Assembly (NCBI GenBank): GCA_021286935.1
Contig: JAJTBI010000021.1
Coordinates: 1 to 37,588, forward strand
Reading direction: 5' to 3'
DNA length: 37,588 nucleotides
Source: Geobacteraceae bacterium
GTDB taxonomy: Bacteria; Desulfobacterota; Desulfuromonadia; Geobacterales; Pseudopelobacteraceae
Shown here: positions 24,371-33,854 of the stretch, piece by piece
How the letters are laid out: the number at the start of each line of letters is the position of its first letter
How positions within the stretch are numbered: position 1 is the stretch's first letter
Notes under the pieces: model-generated
Told to the model about the DNA's origin: nothing
The model's database searches: none
What the model saw: only the letters and a program-made list of their open reading frames with translations
Translations under genes and position numbers: made by a program

Positions 24371-25510
24371 ATGACCCTGTTTCTGCTTGTTTTTCTGCTG
24401 ATCTACGGTGCGGCCCATAGCTGGTTTACGTTGCGTCTGCTGCAGGCTTTTCCGGTGTTGCAAACCTGGTGGTTGTTCCCGGCGGGCTGGTGCCTGCTGA
24501 TGGTGGCTGCGCCGGTACTGAGTCGATTGTTGGAACAGGCAGGACAAACTTTTGCTGCAACTATGGCAGCTTACATCGGCTATTGCTGGATGGGGCTGCT
24601 GTTTTTGTTTGTCTCTCTGTCTTTGCTACTGGAACTGCTGCGTCTGCTGCACTGGTCTGTCCATTTCTTCCTGAGGCTGCCTGACCTTGGGCTGCTAGCG
24701 CCTCGCCCTGGTTTTCTCTGCTGTTTTGGTCTGGCTCTGCTGATCAGCTGTTATGGCTGGTTTGAGGCAGGTAAGCTGAAGGTTGAACAGCATCGGATCA
24801 TAACCTCCAAGCTGCCCAAAGGGGCTGCCAGGGTAAGGGTGGTCCAGATCTCGGACCTGCATATCGGCTTGATTGTCGGGTCACAGCAGGTGCAGCAGCT
24901 TGTGGCTACTGTGAAGAGCTTGAAGCCGGATCTGCTGGTTGCTACCGGTGATATTGTGGATGGCCATATCAGCCATGTTGATGGTGTTTCGCAGATGTTG
25001 CGTGAGCTGCAGCCGCCGTTGGGGATGGTGGCGGTGCTGGGCAACCATGAGTATTATGCCGGGCTTGGATCATCCCGCAGGTTTCTGGAGCTGTCAGGCT
25101 TTCAGCTGTTGCAGGATCAAACCACGCTGGTTGGTGAGTATCTGGCCCTGGTGGGGGTGGATGATCCTGCTGCCAAACGGTTTGGAAAAAAGGGGATCGC
25201 AGATGAAACAGGTCTTTTGGATGGCATATCCCATGATCGGTTTGTGCTGTTGCTGAAACATCGCCCGGTGGTGGTTCAAAAAAGTATCGGGCAGTTTGAT
25301 CTGCAGCTTTCCGGTCATGTGCATAAGGGGCAGATCTTTCCCTTTAACCTGCTGACCTGGCTAAACTTCCCGGTGCGGGCCGGGATGAACCAGCTGGCAG
25401 GCGGCAGCCGTCTGTATGTCAGTCGCGGTACCGGCACCTGGGGACCGCCAATCAGGTTTCTGGCGCCGCCGGAGCTGACGGTGATTGATCTTGAGCCTGC
25501 TCAAAAATAA
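24371..25510 (+). CDS. Membrane metallophosphoesterase
   Basis: A 379-residue protein with four predicted N-terminal membrane helices (to about residue 137) followed by a calcineurin-like phosphoesterase domain. Metal-ligand motifs are complete: D162-x-H164 (QISDLHIG), GDIVDG (about 195), GNHE (224-227) and GHVH (H316, H318). Similar membrane metallophosphoesterases are known (YaeI/YkuE-like, often acting on UDP-diacylglucosamine-type lipids or unknown substrates), but the substrate here cannot be told. The frame opens at 24293; the ATG at 24371 is preferred because it has GGGGGA upstream and begins directly at the first helix. Divergent from priA. Its stop lies within a terminator that serves the opposite strand. 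Confidence 0.88.
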   Translation: MTLFLLVFLLIYGAAHSWFTLRLLQAFPVLQTWWLFPAGWCLLMVAAPVLSRLLEQAGQTFAATMAAYIGYCWMGLLFLFVSLSLLLELLRLLHWSVHFFLRLPDLGLLAPRPGFLCCFGLALLISCYGWFEAGKLKVEQHRIITSKLPKGAARVRVVQISDLHIGLIVGSQQVQQLVATVKSLKPDLLVATGDIVDGHISHVDGVSQMLRELQPPLGMVAVLGNHEYYAGLGSSRRFLELSGFQLLQDQTTLVGEYLALVGVDDPAAKRFGKKGIADETGLLDGISHDRFVLLLKHRPVVVQKSIGQFDLQLSGHVHKGQIFPFNLLTWLNFPVRAGMNQLAGGSRLYVSRGTGTWGPPIRFLAPPELTVIDLEPAQK

Positions 25511-25540
25511 ACCGGCCTGCTATCACTGACAGCAGGCCGG
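25502..25540 (-). terminator. Terminator of the 69-residue gene, overlapping the phosphoesterase stop
   Basis: Stem CCGGCCTGCT (25512-25521) with AGCAGGCCGG (25531-25540), a 9-base loop; on the minus strand it is followed by TTTATTTTT. On the plus strand there is no T-run, so it acts mainly for the minus-strand gene ending at 25573. Confidence 0.75.
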
Positions 25541-25572
25541 GCTTGAATACCATGTATGAGTCGAAATCAGAG

Positions 25573-25782
25573 CTACCAGTATTTTTTTGGTGGTTCCGTA
25601 TGTCCCACCTTCTTGATTTCACCATCAATAATCTTGAACATATCGCCACTTTCACAGGTCCATTCGTCCCCCTCTTCAGGCGGGTTCGGAAAGTTACGGT
25701 GCCCCAGAAAAACTTCTGCATCATCAATAAAGCCGAACCAGTCCAGTGATCCGGTCATCCAGATTTTTGTTTTCAGTTCCAT
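25573..25782 (-). CDS. Small protein of unknown function (69 residues)
   Basis: A short, acidic, Trp/Phe-rich protein (MELKTKIWMTGSLDWFGF... ending in PPKKYW) that I do not recognise. AAGGAG lies 10 bases before the ATG, and a good intrinsic terminator follows its stop, so it looks like an independent single-gene transcript. A single Cys, no membrane helix or signal peptide. It sits between the phosphoesterase gene and the divergent hsp20-lon operon, separated from the latter by 187 bases in which I see no clear promoter. Confidence 0.7.
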   Translation of the reverse strand: MELKTKIWMTGSLDWFGFIDDAEVFLGHRNFPNPPEEGDEWTCESGDMFKIIDGEIKKVGHTEPPKKYW

Positions 25783-25969
25783 ATTAAAACAACTCCTTGT
25801 TTAGTAAAGAATGGGCAGACTTTCCGGTAAACAGGTAGTAAATGTCAATGACTTTTTCAAAATGATCGGTGGTCTGCAGCTTGACTTTCAGCAGTGGAAT
25901 GGTTACATCTTCAAAACATACCATACTAGTCTGCTTTCAACCTTCTAACAGATTGTAACAGGTGATGCC

Positions 25970-26422
25970 ATGCCACGTTCAGGCGGGAAAAAGCCGTCGT
26001 TTGCAGGACAGTACAACCGGCACCTTGAGGAGATGCGTTCGCTGCTGCGTACCCTTGATCCCGGTTTAGCTGCGGAGGATGAAGGCAGCCTGAACGCTGC
26101 CATGGATATCTATGAAACAGATCAGCATCTGGTGCTAGAGTTTGATCTGCCAGGTATAAGTCCTGAGAGTATCAGCCTGGTCCAGCGTGGTATGGTCTGT
26201 GTAATTCAGGCGGACAAGCTGTCTGATACCCCAGATGAACCGGTGCGGTATCTCTGTCTTGAGCGCCATTTCGGGCGACTGCGTCGAACGGTGCGCTTGC
26301 CGGATCTGGTTGATCCAAGCCATCTCCGTGCTGAATATCAGTGCGGGGTCTTGCGCATCATTTGTCCAAAAGGGCAGGAACGTCGTATTTTGATTAAGGA
26401 GTTAACACGTGAGCAAGTCTGA
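25970..26422 (+). CDS. Small heat-shock protein (Hsp20/alpha-crystallin family)
   Basis: An ATP-independent holdase that binds unfolding proteins. The alpha-crystallin domain spans about residues 40-148, with MDIYETDQHLVLEFDLPGI at its start, the ERHFGRLRRTVRLPDLVD strand region, and YQCGVLRIICPKG, which is the family's conserved G-x-L motif. The N-terminal arm is short, and no C-terminal IxI motif is obvious beyond RRILIKEL. Length 150. Its 3' end contains the ribosome site of lon and overlaps the lon start by 14 bases, so the two are translationally coupled, a heat-shock pairing of holdase and protease. Confidence 0.92.
   Translation: MPRSGGKKPSFAGQYNRHLEEMRSLLRTLDPGLAAEDEGSLNAAMDIYETDQHLVLEFDLPGISPESISLVQRGMVCVIQADKLSDTPDEPVRYLCLERHFGRLRRTVRLPDLVDPSHLRAEYQCGVLRIICPKGQERRILIKELTREQV
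26396..26401 (+). promoter_or_regulatory. Ribosome binding site of lon inside hsp20
   Basis: AAGGAG lies 7 bases before the lon GTG at 26409, within the last codons of hsp20. It decides that GTG as the lon start and implies coupled translation. Confidence 0.75.
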
Positions 26423-28862
26423 TCAGGAATCGAACAATAATGAACCTGTCATCGTGGCGGAAGAGGAACTGAAGATACCGGAACAGTTGCCGCTTTTGCC
26501 GATTCGCGATGTAGTGGTCTATCCCTTTATGATTATTCCGCTTTTTGTGGGTCGCGAGATGTCGATCAAGGCGGTTGATCAGGCCCTGGCCGGTGATAGG
26601 ATGATCATGCTGGCCACCCAGCATGATATTGGTGATGAAGATCCCACCCCGGATAAGATCTACAATGTCGGCACCGTGGCCATGATCATGCGGATGCTGA
26701 AGCTGCCGGATGGTCGGGTTAAGATTCTGGTGCAGGGGCTGGTAAAGGCCAGAATCGCCGAGTTTGTCGAGTTTAAACCGTTCCATACGGTGCGGATTGA
26801 GCGCCTGGTTGAACCATCGGCACTGGATACCCTTGAAACTGAGGCCCTGATGCGTACCGTGCGGGAGCAGTTGACCAAGATCTCAGAGCTGGGCAAGCAG
26901 ATTTCTCCAGAAGTGATGGTGATCCTGGAGAACATCTCGGACCCTGGCAGCATGGCTGACCTGATTGCCAGCAACCTGGGGCTGAAGCTTTCTGAGGCCC
27001 AGATGCTGCTTGAGATCGAAGATCCGGTCAGGCGTCTGACCAAGGTCAATGATCTGCTGGCCCGTGAACATGAAATGTTGTCGGTGCAGGCCCAGATTCA
27101 GAACGCAGCCCGGGAGGAGATGGGCAAGAACCAGAAGGAATACTATCTGCGGGAGCAGATGAAGGCGATCCAGCAGGAGCTGGGTGATAACGACGGCAAG
27201 GAAGAGTTGGAAGAGCTGCGCAAGTCGATTGAAGCCGCCAAGATGCCGGAGAACGTCCAGAAAGAGGCGCTCAAGCAGTTGGGGCGTCTGGAACGGATGC
27301 ATGGTGATTCCGGTGAGGCCGGCGTGATCCGCACCTATCTGGATTGGCTGATCGAGATCCCCTGGTCCAAGACCACCCGCGATTCACTGGATATCAAACG
27401 GGCCAAGCAGATTCTGGATGAAGATCACTCCTACCTGGACAAGGTCAAAGAGCGGATTCTGGAGTTCCTGGCGGTACGTAAGCTGAACAAAAAGATGAAG
27501 GGACCGATCCTCTGCTTTGTTGGTCCTCCCGGTGTGGGCAAGACCTCACTGGGCAAGTCAATTGCCCGGGCATTGAACCGTAAATTCGTCCGTATCTCCC
27601 TGGGCGGTGTGCGGGATGAGGCTGAGATTCGTGGCCACCGTCGCACCTATCTTGGGGCGTTGCCTGGCCGGATTATTCAGGGGATGAAGCAGGCCGGTAC
27701 CAAGAACCCGGTCTTTATGCTGGATGAGCTGGACAAGCTGGGCTACGACTACAAAGGTGACCCATCGGCAGCCCTGCTTGAGGTGCTAGATCCCCAGCAG
27801 AATAACGCCTTCTCAGATCACTACGTTAACCTGCCCTATGATCTGTCCAACGTGTTGTTCGTGGCCACGGCCAATCACAGCGACCCGATCCCCTCTGCCC
27901 TCTACGACCGGATGGAGGTGATCAACCTTGCCGGGTATACCGAAGAGGAAAAGCTGGATATCGCCACCCGTTATTTGGTGCCGCGCCAAATGAAGGACAA
28001 CGGACTCAAGGCCAAACATATTGTGTTTGAACAGGATGCGCTCAAGGAAATCATTGCCAAGTATACCCGTGAGGCAGGTCTGCGGAATCTGGAGCGGGAG
28101 ATCGGCAATGTCTGCCGCAAGGTGGCCCGCAAGATCGCCGAAGGTCACAAGCGCCAGATCAAGATCACCCCGGCCATGGTGGCCACTTTGCTGGGGGCAG
28201 CCAAGTTCCTGCGGGATGATGAGATGGACAAGAACGAGGTCGGCGTGGTGAACGGTCTGGCCTGGACCTCGGTGGGTGGCGAAGTGTTGCACATTGAAGC
28301 CACCACCATGTCGGGCAAGGGAGGGATGGCCCTGACCGGTCAACTGGGCGATGTGATGAAAGAATCGGTGCAGGCGGCCCTGGCCTATATCCGCTCCCAT
28401 GGTGATGACTTTCATATCAAACCGGAGTGGTTTCAGGAAAACGAGATCCATGTCCATGTACCGGCCGGAGCGGTGCCCAAGGATGGACCTTCAGCAGGCT
28501 GCGCCATGGTAACTGCCTTGGTGTCGGTCTTGACCAAGGTGCCGGTCAGGAAGGATGTAGCCATGACCGGCGAGTTCTCGCTGCGTGGCAAGGTAATGCC
28601 GATCGGCGGCCTGAAGGAGAAGATCCTGGCAGCCGTGCGGGCCGGTATGAAGACCGTCATTATCCCGGAACAAAACCGCAAAGATCTTGAGGATATCCCC
28701 AAGGAGATGCAGAAAAAGATCAAGATCGTGCCGGTCAAGGAGATTGACGAGGTGCTCAAGCTGGCTCTGGAAAAGTTTCCGATTCCGATGCCTAAAGGCC
28801 ATAAGACCAAGACGGTAACACCGAAAGTGGTGGTGAGGCCAAGTAAAGAAATATCAGCGTGA
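26409..28862 (+). CDS. lon: ATP-dependent protease Lon
   Basis: Cytoplasmic hexameric AAA+ serine protease degrading misfolded and regulatory proteins. Domains in order: the N-terminal LAN domain (about 24-215, LPLLPIRDVVVYPFMIIPLFVGR), coiled-coil region, AAA+ module with Walker A GPPGVGKTS (about 372-380), Walker B PVFMLDELDKLG, and the protease domain with catalytic Ser695 in KDGPSAG and Lys738 in GGLKEKIL, 43 residues apart as in E. coli Lon. Length 817 is normal. The start is GTG with AAGGAG 7 bases upstream, inside the end of hsp20. Its stop overlaps the thiL start by 4 bases (GTGA). Confidence 0.98.
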   Translation: MSKSDQESNNNEPVIVAEEELKIPEQLPLLPIRDVVVYPFMIIPLFVGREMSIKAVDQALAGDRMIMLATQHDIGDEDPTPDKIYNVGTVAMIMRMLKLPDGRVKILVQGLVKARIAEFVEFKPFHTVRIERLVEPSALDTLETEALMRTVREQLTKISELGKQISPEVMVILENISDPGSMADLIASNLGLKLSEAQMLLEIEDPVRRLTKVNDLLAREHEMLSVQAQIQNAAREEMGKNQKEYYLREQMKAIQQELGDNDGKEELEELRKSIEAAKMPENVQKEALKQLGRLERMHGDSGEAGVIRTYLDWLIEIPWSKTTRDSLDIKRAKQILDEDHSYLDKVKERILEFLAVRKLNKKMKGPILCFVGPPGVGKTSLGKSIARALNRKFVRISLGGVRDEAEIRGHRRTYLGALPGRIIQGMKQAGTKNPVFMLDELDKLGYDYKGDPSAALLEVLDPQQNNAFSDHYVNLPYDLSNVLFVATANHSDPIPSALYDRMEVINLAGYTEEEKLDIATRYLVPRQMKDNGLKAKHIVFEQDALKEIIAKYTREAGLRNLEREIGNVCRKVARKIAEGHKRQIKITPAMVATLLGAAKFLRDDEMDKNEVGVVNGLAWTSVGGEVLHIEATTMSGKGGMALTGQLGDVMKESVQAALAYIRSHGDDFHIKPEWFQENEIHVHVPAGAVPKDGPSAGCAMVTALVSVLTKVPVRKDVAMTGEFSLRGKVMPIGGLKEKILAAVRAGMKTVIIPEQNRKDLEDIPKEMQKKIKIVPVKEIDEVLKLALEKFPIPMPKGHKTKTVTPKVVVRPSKEISA

Positions 28863-29854
28863 AGGGGCTGGCAGAGTTAGGCGAATTCGGTCTGATTGAC
28901 CGGATTCGCGCTCGTTTCCCCCAACCAGCGGCTCCTGAGCTGGGGATTGGTGATGATGCGGCATTACTTTCCCCCTCTGCTGGCTGTCAGGTGATTGTCT
29001 CCACTGACCTGCTGGCTGAGGGGGTTCATTTTGATCTGGGCTTTGGTCCGGCCCGGCTGCTGGGGCGCAAGTCCCTGGCAGTCAACCTGTCTGATATTGC
29101 CAGCATGGGAGCAATCCCCCGCTGGTTCTTTCTCTCTCTGGCCATTCCGGCCGGATTTCCCCTTGCAACCATAGAAGGCTTTCTGGATGGCCTGGCTGAA
29201 CAGGCTGCTGAACACAACTGTATTCTCGCTGGAGGCGACACCTGTGGATCAAAGGGGGGACTGACGATCTCGGTTACCATCATGGGGGAGCAGCGGTCTG
29301 AGCTGATCCTGAAACGGGGCGGTGCCCAGCTTGATGATGAGGTCTGGGTCAGTGGCACGCTGGGTGATTCTGCCCTGGGACTGAAGCTGCTGCTGGAAGG
29401 GGTACGGTTGGGTGGTGCGGATGATTCCTTGCTGTTGCGTCAGCTTGATCCAACCCCGCGTTGTGCTCTTGGGGTGAAGTTAGCAGAAGCAGGTCTGGTC
29501 AATGCCATGATCGACATTAGCGATGGCCTGCTGGCTGATCTGGGACATATTGGCGAACAGTCCGGGACTGGTGCCGAAATCCTGCTTGAACAGCTTCCTC
29601 TTTCTGCTGCTTTGCAATCCTGCTGCAGTAGCCTGCCCGAGTTTCCCTGGCAACTTGCCGTAAGCGGTGGAGAGGATTACGAGCTCTGTTTCACTGCCCC
29701 TGTCTGTAACCACGCGGCTATCCAGAAAATATCAAAAACTGCTGGCATTCCGCTTACGGTTGTTGGTAAAGTGACCGACTCGGGACAGGTGAAAGCGATC
29801 CTGCCTGATGGAACCATCTTCAAGCCATCCGCTTCCGGCTATACTCATTTTTGA
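28859..29854 (+). CDS. thiL: Thiamine-monophosphate kinase ThiL
   Basis: Phosphorylates thiamine monophosphate to thiamine diphosphate, the cofactor of transketolase, pyruvate dehydrogenase and relatives. The N-terminus has [13 protein letters not shown] and [12 protein letters not shown], the family metal/nucleotide site, followed by [30 protein letters not shown], here noted only for its pattern (SDIASMG), and later [20 protein letters not shown] and [11 protein letters not shown]. It is an AIR-synthase-fold enzyme of 331 residues, normal length. The GTG start overlaps the lon stop. It is followed 26 bases later by transketolase, whose cofactor ThiL makes, a fitting neighbour. Confidence 0.94.
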   Translation: MKGLAELGEFGLIDRIRARFPQPAAPELGIGDDAALLSPSAGCQVIVSTDLLAEGVHFDLGFGPARLLGRKSLAVNLSDIASMGAIPRWFFLSLAIPAGFPLATIEGFLDGLAEQAAEHNCILAGGDTCGSKGGLTISVTIMGEQRSELILKRGGAQLDDEVWVSGTLGDSALGLKLLLEGVRLGGADDSLLLRQLDPTPRCALGVKLAEAGLVNAMIDISDGLLADLGHIGEQSGTGAEILLEQLPLSAALQSCCSSLPEFPWQLAVSGGEDYELCFTAPVCNHAAIQKISKTAGIPLTVVGKVTDSGQVKAILPDGTIFKPSASGYTHF

Positions 29855-29880
29855 CCCTCTCGATGAAAGGAACTGTACCG

Positions 29881-31872
29881 ATGTCCACCATGAATGCCCA
29901 GCAGGCCCTGCGCTGCGCCAATACCATCCGTCTTCTTGCTGCCGAGGCTGTTGATAAGGCCAATTCCGGCCACCCCGGCCTGCCGATGGGTGCTGCTGAT
30001 ATGGCAACCGCCCTGTGGGGTACCACCCTCAAATTCAATCCGGCCGATACTGCCTGGGCCAACCGCGACCGTTTCATCCTCTCTGCTGGCCACGGTTCCA
30101 TGCTGATCTACTCCCTGCTGCATATGTTCGGCTTTGACCTGCCGATGGAGGAGCTGAAGAACTTCCGTCAGTGGGGCAGCAAGACCCCTGGCCATCCTGA
30201 GTTTGGTCACACCCCGGGCGTTGAAGTGACCACCGGCCCGCTGGGTCAGGGTGTGGCCAACGGCGTTGGTATGGCACTGGCTGCCAAAATGGCTGCCGAG
30301 CGGTTCAATACCCCGGATTTTTCACCCATTACTCACCGGGTGTTTGCAATTGTCGGCGACGGCGACCTGCAGGAGGGGATCTCCTACGAGGCAGCGGCCC
30401 TGGCCGGTCACCTCAAGCTAGGCAATCTCGTCTATCTCTATGACAGTAACAGCATCACCATTGAAGGCAAGACCAACTTGGCCTGGTCTGAGGATGTTGC
30501 CCAGCGCTTTGAGGCTGCCGGCTGGCATATCCAGAAGGTGGATGGCCAGGATCATGATCAGGTGATTGCTGCCCTGCAGAACGGCGTTGCCGAGACCACC
30601 AAGCCGTCACTGATCATCGCCACCACCCAGATCGCCTATGGCTCTCCCAACAAGCAGGGCTCCTCAAGCTCCCATGGTTCACCGCTGGGCAAGGATGAGA
30701 TCGAGGCCACCCGCGCCAACCTGGGCTGGAATGAACCCTCCTTCACGGTTCCGGCTGATGTGGCTGCCCAGTGTGCTGCCCGCGTGGCAGAACTGAAGGC
30801 AGAATATGATGCCTGGCAGAAAGGTTTTGCTGCCTGGCGTATTGCCAACCCTGACAAGGCTACCCTGTGGGATGCCATGTGGCAGAAGCAGATGCCGGAG
30901 AACCTGGCTGAAGAGTTGCTGGCTGCGGTTGCCGGCAAGGATGGCGCCACCCGCTCACTGTCCGGTGCGGTACTGCAGAAGGCAGCCGCTCTGTTGCCTG
31001 CCCTGGCTGGCGGATCGGCTGACCTGGCCCCCTCCAACAACAGCGACATTAAGGGGGGCGGTTCGGTACAACCGGATGCCTTTGGCGGCCGTAACCTGCA
31101 CTTTGGTATCCGTGAGCATGCCATGGGGGCGATCTGCAACGCCATGTCGCTCTATGGCTGCTTTATCCCCTATGGTGCAACCTTCCTGGTCTTCTCCGAC
31201 TACTGCCGTCCGGCAGTACGGCTGTCCGCCCTGATGCAGCAGCAGGTGGTCTACATCTTTACCCATGACTCCTACGCCGTGGGTGAGGACGGCCCGACCC
31301 ACCAGCCGATCGAGCATACCGCCTCCCTGCGGCTGATCCCTGGCCTGCAGGTAATCCGTCCGGCAGATGCCGATGAGACCGCCCTGGCCTGGTACGCAGC
31401 CATGAAGTACCACAATGGCCCCACCGCCCTGATCCTGACCCGTCAGAAACTGCCGTTGCTGCCGAAGCCAGCTGGCTTCGACAAGTCCCTGCCGTTGTCT
31501 GGTGGCTATGTACTGGCTGATGTTTCCAATCCGGCCGTGGTGCTGATGGCCTCCGGTTCCGAGGTCAGTCTGGCTCTGGATGCCGCCAAGCTGCTGGCAG
31601 ACAAAGGGGTTGCTGCCCGCGTGGTCTCCATGCCGGATGTTAACACCTTTATCGCCCAATCAGCCGAGTATCGCGCATCGGTACTGCCTAAAGGGGTCAA
31701 GCGGGTGGCCATTGAGGCCGGTCGTGGCGAGTCCTTTGGTAAGCTGCTGGGGGAAGAAGGCCTGTTCATCGGTTGGGAGCAGTTTGGTGCATCCGCGCCG
31801 GCAGAGATCCTGGCTGAGCATTTTGGTCTGACCCCGGCCAAGGTGGCTGACAAGGTTGCAGGGTTCCTGTAA
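29881..31872 (+). CDS. tkt: Transketolase
   Basis: Thiamine-diphosphate enzyme moving two-carbon units between sugar phosphates in the pentose phosphate pathway, and a source of erythrose-4-phosphate for aromatic synthesis. Seen: [16 protein letters not shown] near the N-terminus, the ThDP motif [14 protein letters not shown] (about 157-170), the HGSPLGKDE loop, the pyrimidine-domain sequence [17 protein letters not shown], and [11 protein letters not shown]. The frame extends to 29851, but the ATG at 29881 has AAGGA 9 bases upstream and gives the usual length (663 residues). It follows thiL by 26 bases and is only 1 base from the next gene. Confidence 0.97.
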   Translation: MSTMNAQQALRCANTIRLLAAEAVDKANSGHPGLPMGAADMATALWGTTLKFNPADTAWANRDRFILSAGHGSMLIYSLLHMFGFDLPMEELKNFRQWGSKTPGHPEFGHTPGVEVTTGPLGQGVANGVGMALAAKMAAERFNTPDFSPITHRVFAIVGDGDLQEGISYEAAALAGHLKLGNLVYLYDSNSITIEGKTNLAWSEDVAQRFEAAGWHIQKVDGQDHDQVIAALQNGVAETTKPSLIIATTQIAYGSPNKQGSSSSHGSPLGKDEIEATRANLGWNEPSFTVPADVAAQCAARVAELKAEYDAWQKGFAAWRIANPDKATLWDAMWQKQMPENLAEELLAAVAGKDGATRSLSGAVLQKAAALLPALAGGSADLAPSNNSDIKGGGSVQPDAFGGRNLHFGIREHAMGAICNAMSLYGCFIPYGATFLVFSDYCRPAVRLSALMQQQVVYIFTHDSYAVGEDGPTHQPIEHTASLRLIPGLQVIRPADADETALAWYAAMKYHNGPTALILTRQKLPLLPKPAGFDKSLPLSGGYVLADVSNPAVVLMASGSEVSLALDAAKLLADKGVAARVVSMPDVNTFIAQSAEYRASVLPKGVKRVAIEAGRGESFGKLLGEEGLFIGWEQFGASAPAEILAEHFGLTPAKVADKVAGFL

Positions 31873-31873
31873 G

Positions 31874-32563
31874 ATGGAACTGGTAGCGCTACTCAAAAAC
31901 TCCCTGCTGTTCTCAGGCCTGAACGACACTGACCTGGCATCACTGGCAGCCATTACGGTGCGGCGCAGTTTTGCCAAAGGTGAGACACTGTTTAGTGAAG
32001 GGGAAGAGGCCACCGGCTTTTATCTGCTGGTGGCAGGCCATCTGAAGCTGTGCCGTGTTTCTTCTGATGGCCGGGAAAAGGTGCTGCACTTTGTCCGGCC
32101 GGGGGAGACCTTTGCCGAGGCTGCCTTTTTTGGCGATGGACGGTATCCGGCTGAATCCCGTGCCCTTGAAGCTGGTGAGGCTCTGTTTCTGCCCAGGCAG
32201 GGTTTTATGAACCTGATGGAGAAAAATCCTCAGTTTGCCCTGAATCTGGTGGTTTCTCTTTCGCTGTCATTGCGCCGCTTTGCCCGTCAGATTGAAGAAC
32301 TGACCTTTGCCGATGTCGCTTCCCGGCTGGCATCATTTCTGATCAAGCGGGCAGCTGAGAAATCAACCAGCTATGGCGGGATTACCTATCTGGAGCTGGG
32401 GATCAAAAAGGGGGAACTGGCTGCCCAGCTGGGCACTGCCGGTGAAACCGTATCCCGCACCTTCCGTAAGCTAAAGGAAGAAGGGATTATTGCGCTGGAT
32501 GGCCGTAAGGTGACCATCTTGAATATGGAGAGGCTGCAACAGCTGGCCACCCGTCAGGCATGA
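31874..32563 (+). CDS. CRP/FNR-family transcriptional regulator
   Basis: A 229-residue regulator with an N-terminal cyclic-nucleotide-binding fold (about 10-125; LFSEGEEATGFYLLVAGHLKL and the PGETFAEAAFFG region) and a C-terminal winged helix-turn-helix (about 165-215; GELAAQLGTAGETVSRTFRKL). It has no FNR-type Cys cluster, and the phosphate-binding cassette is not the clear RxS of cAMP-binding CRP, so the signal is unknown. The ATG is 1 base after the tkt stop; an in-frame TTG at 31856 would overlap tkt. It lies between tkt and aroF in the same transcript. Confidence 0.93.
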   Translation: MELVALLKNSLLFSGLNDTDLASLAAITVRRSFAKGETLFSEGEEATGFYLLVAGHLKLCRVSSDGREKVLHFVRPGETFAEAAFFGDGRYPAESRALEAGEALFLPRQGFMNLMEKNPQFALNLVVSLSLSLRRFARQIEELTFADVASRLASFLIKRAAEKSTSYGGITYLELGIKKGELAAQLGTAGETVSRTFRKLKEEGIIALDGRKVTILNMERLQQLATRQA

Positions 32564-32574
32564 AAGGATAGTAC

Positions 32575-33591
32575 ATGCTAATCGTTATGAATCATACTGC
32601 CACCCAGGCAGATATTGATAAAGTCATTGCAACCGTCAGTGAGATGGGGTTCACCGCAGCGCCGATTCCTGGCGGTGAGCGAACCGCCATTGGGGTGCTG
32701 GGCAATAAAGGCTATGTGGATGACTCAAAGATCCTGGACCTGCCCGGTGTGCGGCAAACCATCCATGTCTCCAAGCCGTACAAGCTGGTCTCCCGCGACT
32801 TCCACCCGGGAAACACTATTGTAGACGTGGCCGGAGTCAAGATTGGCGAAGGCCAGCGTCCGGTGGTGGTGGGCGGCCCCTGTGCGGTTGAGTCAGAAGA
32901 ACAGATTCTGAAGACTGCCCGTTTTGTCAAACAGTGCGGAGCTGATCTGCTGCGGGGAGGTGCCTTTAAGCCTCGTACCGGCCCCCACACCTTCCAGGGC
33001 TTGCGTGAAGAAGGGGTGAAGCTGCTGGCCAAGGCACGCGAAGCAACCGGTCTGCCGATTGTGACTGAGGTGATGAGCCCGGATAACGTTGGCTTGGTGG
33101 CCGACTATGCTGACCTGCTGCAGGTTGGTGCTCGCAACATGCAGAACTTTGACCTGCTGCGGGAACTGGGTAAGATTCGCAAGCCGATCCTGTTGAAACG
33201 TGGCATGAGCGCCACCATCGAAGAGTTTCTGGCTGCTGCTGAGTATATCCTTGCAGAAGGGAATGAGCAGGTTATCCTCTGTGAACGGGGTATCCGTACC
33301 TTTGAGACCGCCACCCGCAATACGCTGGACCTGGCCATGGTGCCGCTGGTCAAGGAGCTGACCCATCTGCCGGTCATGGTTGATCCCTCCCATGCCACCG
33401 GCAAGCGTAGCCTGGTGACCCCTATGTCCAAGGCTGCTCTGGTGGCCGGTGCCCACGGGGTGCTGGTAGAGGTGCATCCTGAGCCGGAAAAGGCACTGTC
33501 CGATGGTCCGCAATCCTTGACCTTTCCAGGTTTTGAAGCACTGATGGCAGATTTGAAAAAACTGCAGAGCTGTCTGAGCTGTTGTGGGTGA
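32575..33591 (+). CDS. aroF: 3-deoxy-7-phosphoheptulonate synthase (type I-beta DAHP synthase)
   Basis: Condenses phosphoenolpyruvate and erythrose-4-phosphate, the first step of the shikimate pathway. An N-terminal ferredoxin-like regulatory domain (about 1-65; MLIVMNHTATQADIDKVIA) is followed by the (beta/alpha)8 barrel with VGGPCAVESEEQI, GADLLRGGAFKPRTGPHTFQG shortened here to its GGAFKPRT core, the CERGIRTFE motif and DPSHATGKR. The layout matches the T. maritima type, whose N-domain gives Tyr/Phe feedback control. Length 338. A good AAAGGA site precedes the ATG, 11 bases after the CRP/FNR gene. Its substrate is supplied by the transketolase two genes upstream. Confidence 0.95.
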   Translation: MLIVMNHTATQADIDKVIATVSEMGFTAAPIPGGERTAIGVLGNKGYVDDSKILDLPGVRQTIHVSKPYKLVSRDFHPGNTIVDVAGVKIGEGQRPVVVGGPCAVESEEQILKTARFVKQCGADLLRGGAFKPRTGPHTFQGLREEGVKLLAKAREATGLPIVTEVMSPDNVGLVADYADLLQVGARNMQNFDLLRELGKIRKPILLKRGMSATIEEFLAAAEYILAEGNEQVILCERGIRTFETATRNTLDLAMVPLVKELTHLPVMVDPSHATGKRSLVTPMSKAALVAGAHGVLVEVHPEPEKALSDGPQSLTFPGFEALMADLKKLQSCLSCCG

Positions 33592-33619
33592 TAGCGGAAG
33601 CTGGGGCAGAACAAACCGC

Positions 33620-33648
33620 TTGAAAAAAAAGTCTGCTGGGTCTAGGAT
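33620..33648 (+). promoter_or_regulatory. Strong predicted sigma-70 promoter of the structured RNA
   Basis: TTGAAA (33620-33625), exactly 17 bases, TAGGAT (33643-33648); predicted start around 33655. No reading frame starts below it; instead a long closing stem begins at 33666. Confidence 0.7.
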
Positions 33649-33654
33649 AAAACC

Positions 33655-33850
33655 GTAACCAATTGCTCTCTGCTCTGCCCGTTGTACCTGTAGCGCCCGG
33701 GCGGAATACTTGTTGAAACGGGGATCGTTCCCTGCCGTGGTGTGCTGCCCTCAATACGTGGGAACTGCCTGAAGCGGCATACTGAGACCCATCTGTGAAG
33801 GAACTCGCCAGAGGACCTTTTAAGGTCAACGTCAGAGCGGAGAGACGAAA
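33655..33850 (+). ncRNA. ssrS: Candidate 6S RNA
   Basis: About 190 bases with their own promoter and terminator and no plausible gene on either strand. A 12-bp closing stem pairs 33666-33677 with 33833-33844 (one G-U). Inside the 3' side is the small hairpin GACCTT-TT-AAGGTC (33814-33827), as 6S RNA has beside its central bubble, and the 3' closing strand CAGAGCGGAGAG resembles the conserved end of proteobacterial 6S RNAs. 6S RNA mimics an open promoter and binds sigma-70 RNA polymerase in stationary phase. Size, layout and transcription signals fit; identity rests on structure and remembered similarity, not on a covariance search. The gap 33592-33921 between aroF and the TonB-like gene holds this RNA. 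Confidence 0.7.
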
Positions 33851-33854
33851 CAAC

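Noticed and set aside
25783..25969. Heat-shock (sigma-32) or CIRCE control of hsp20-lon
   Set aside because: No CIRCE half-sites; a TTGACT with a poor -10 is too weak to report.
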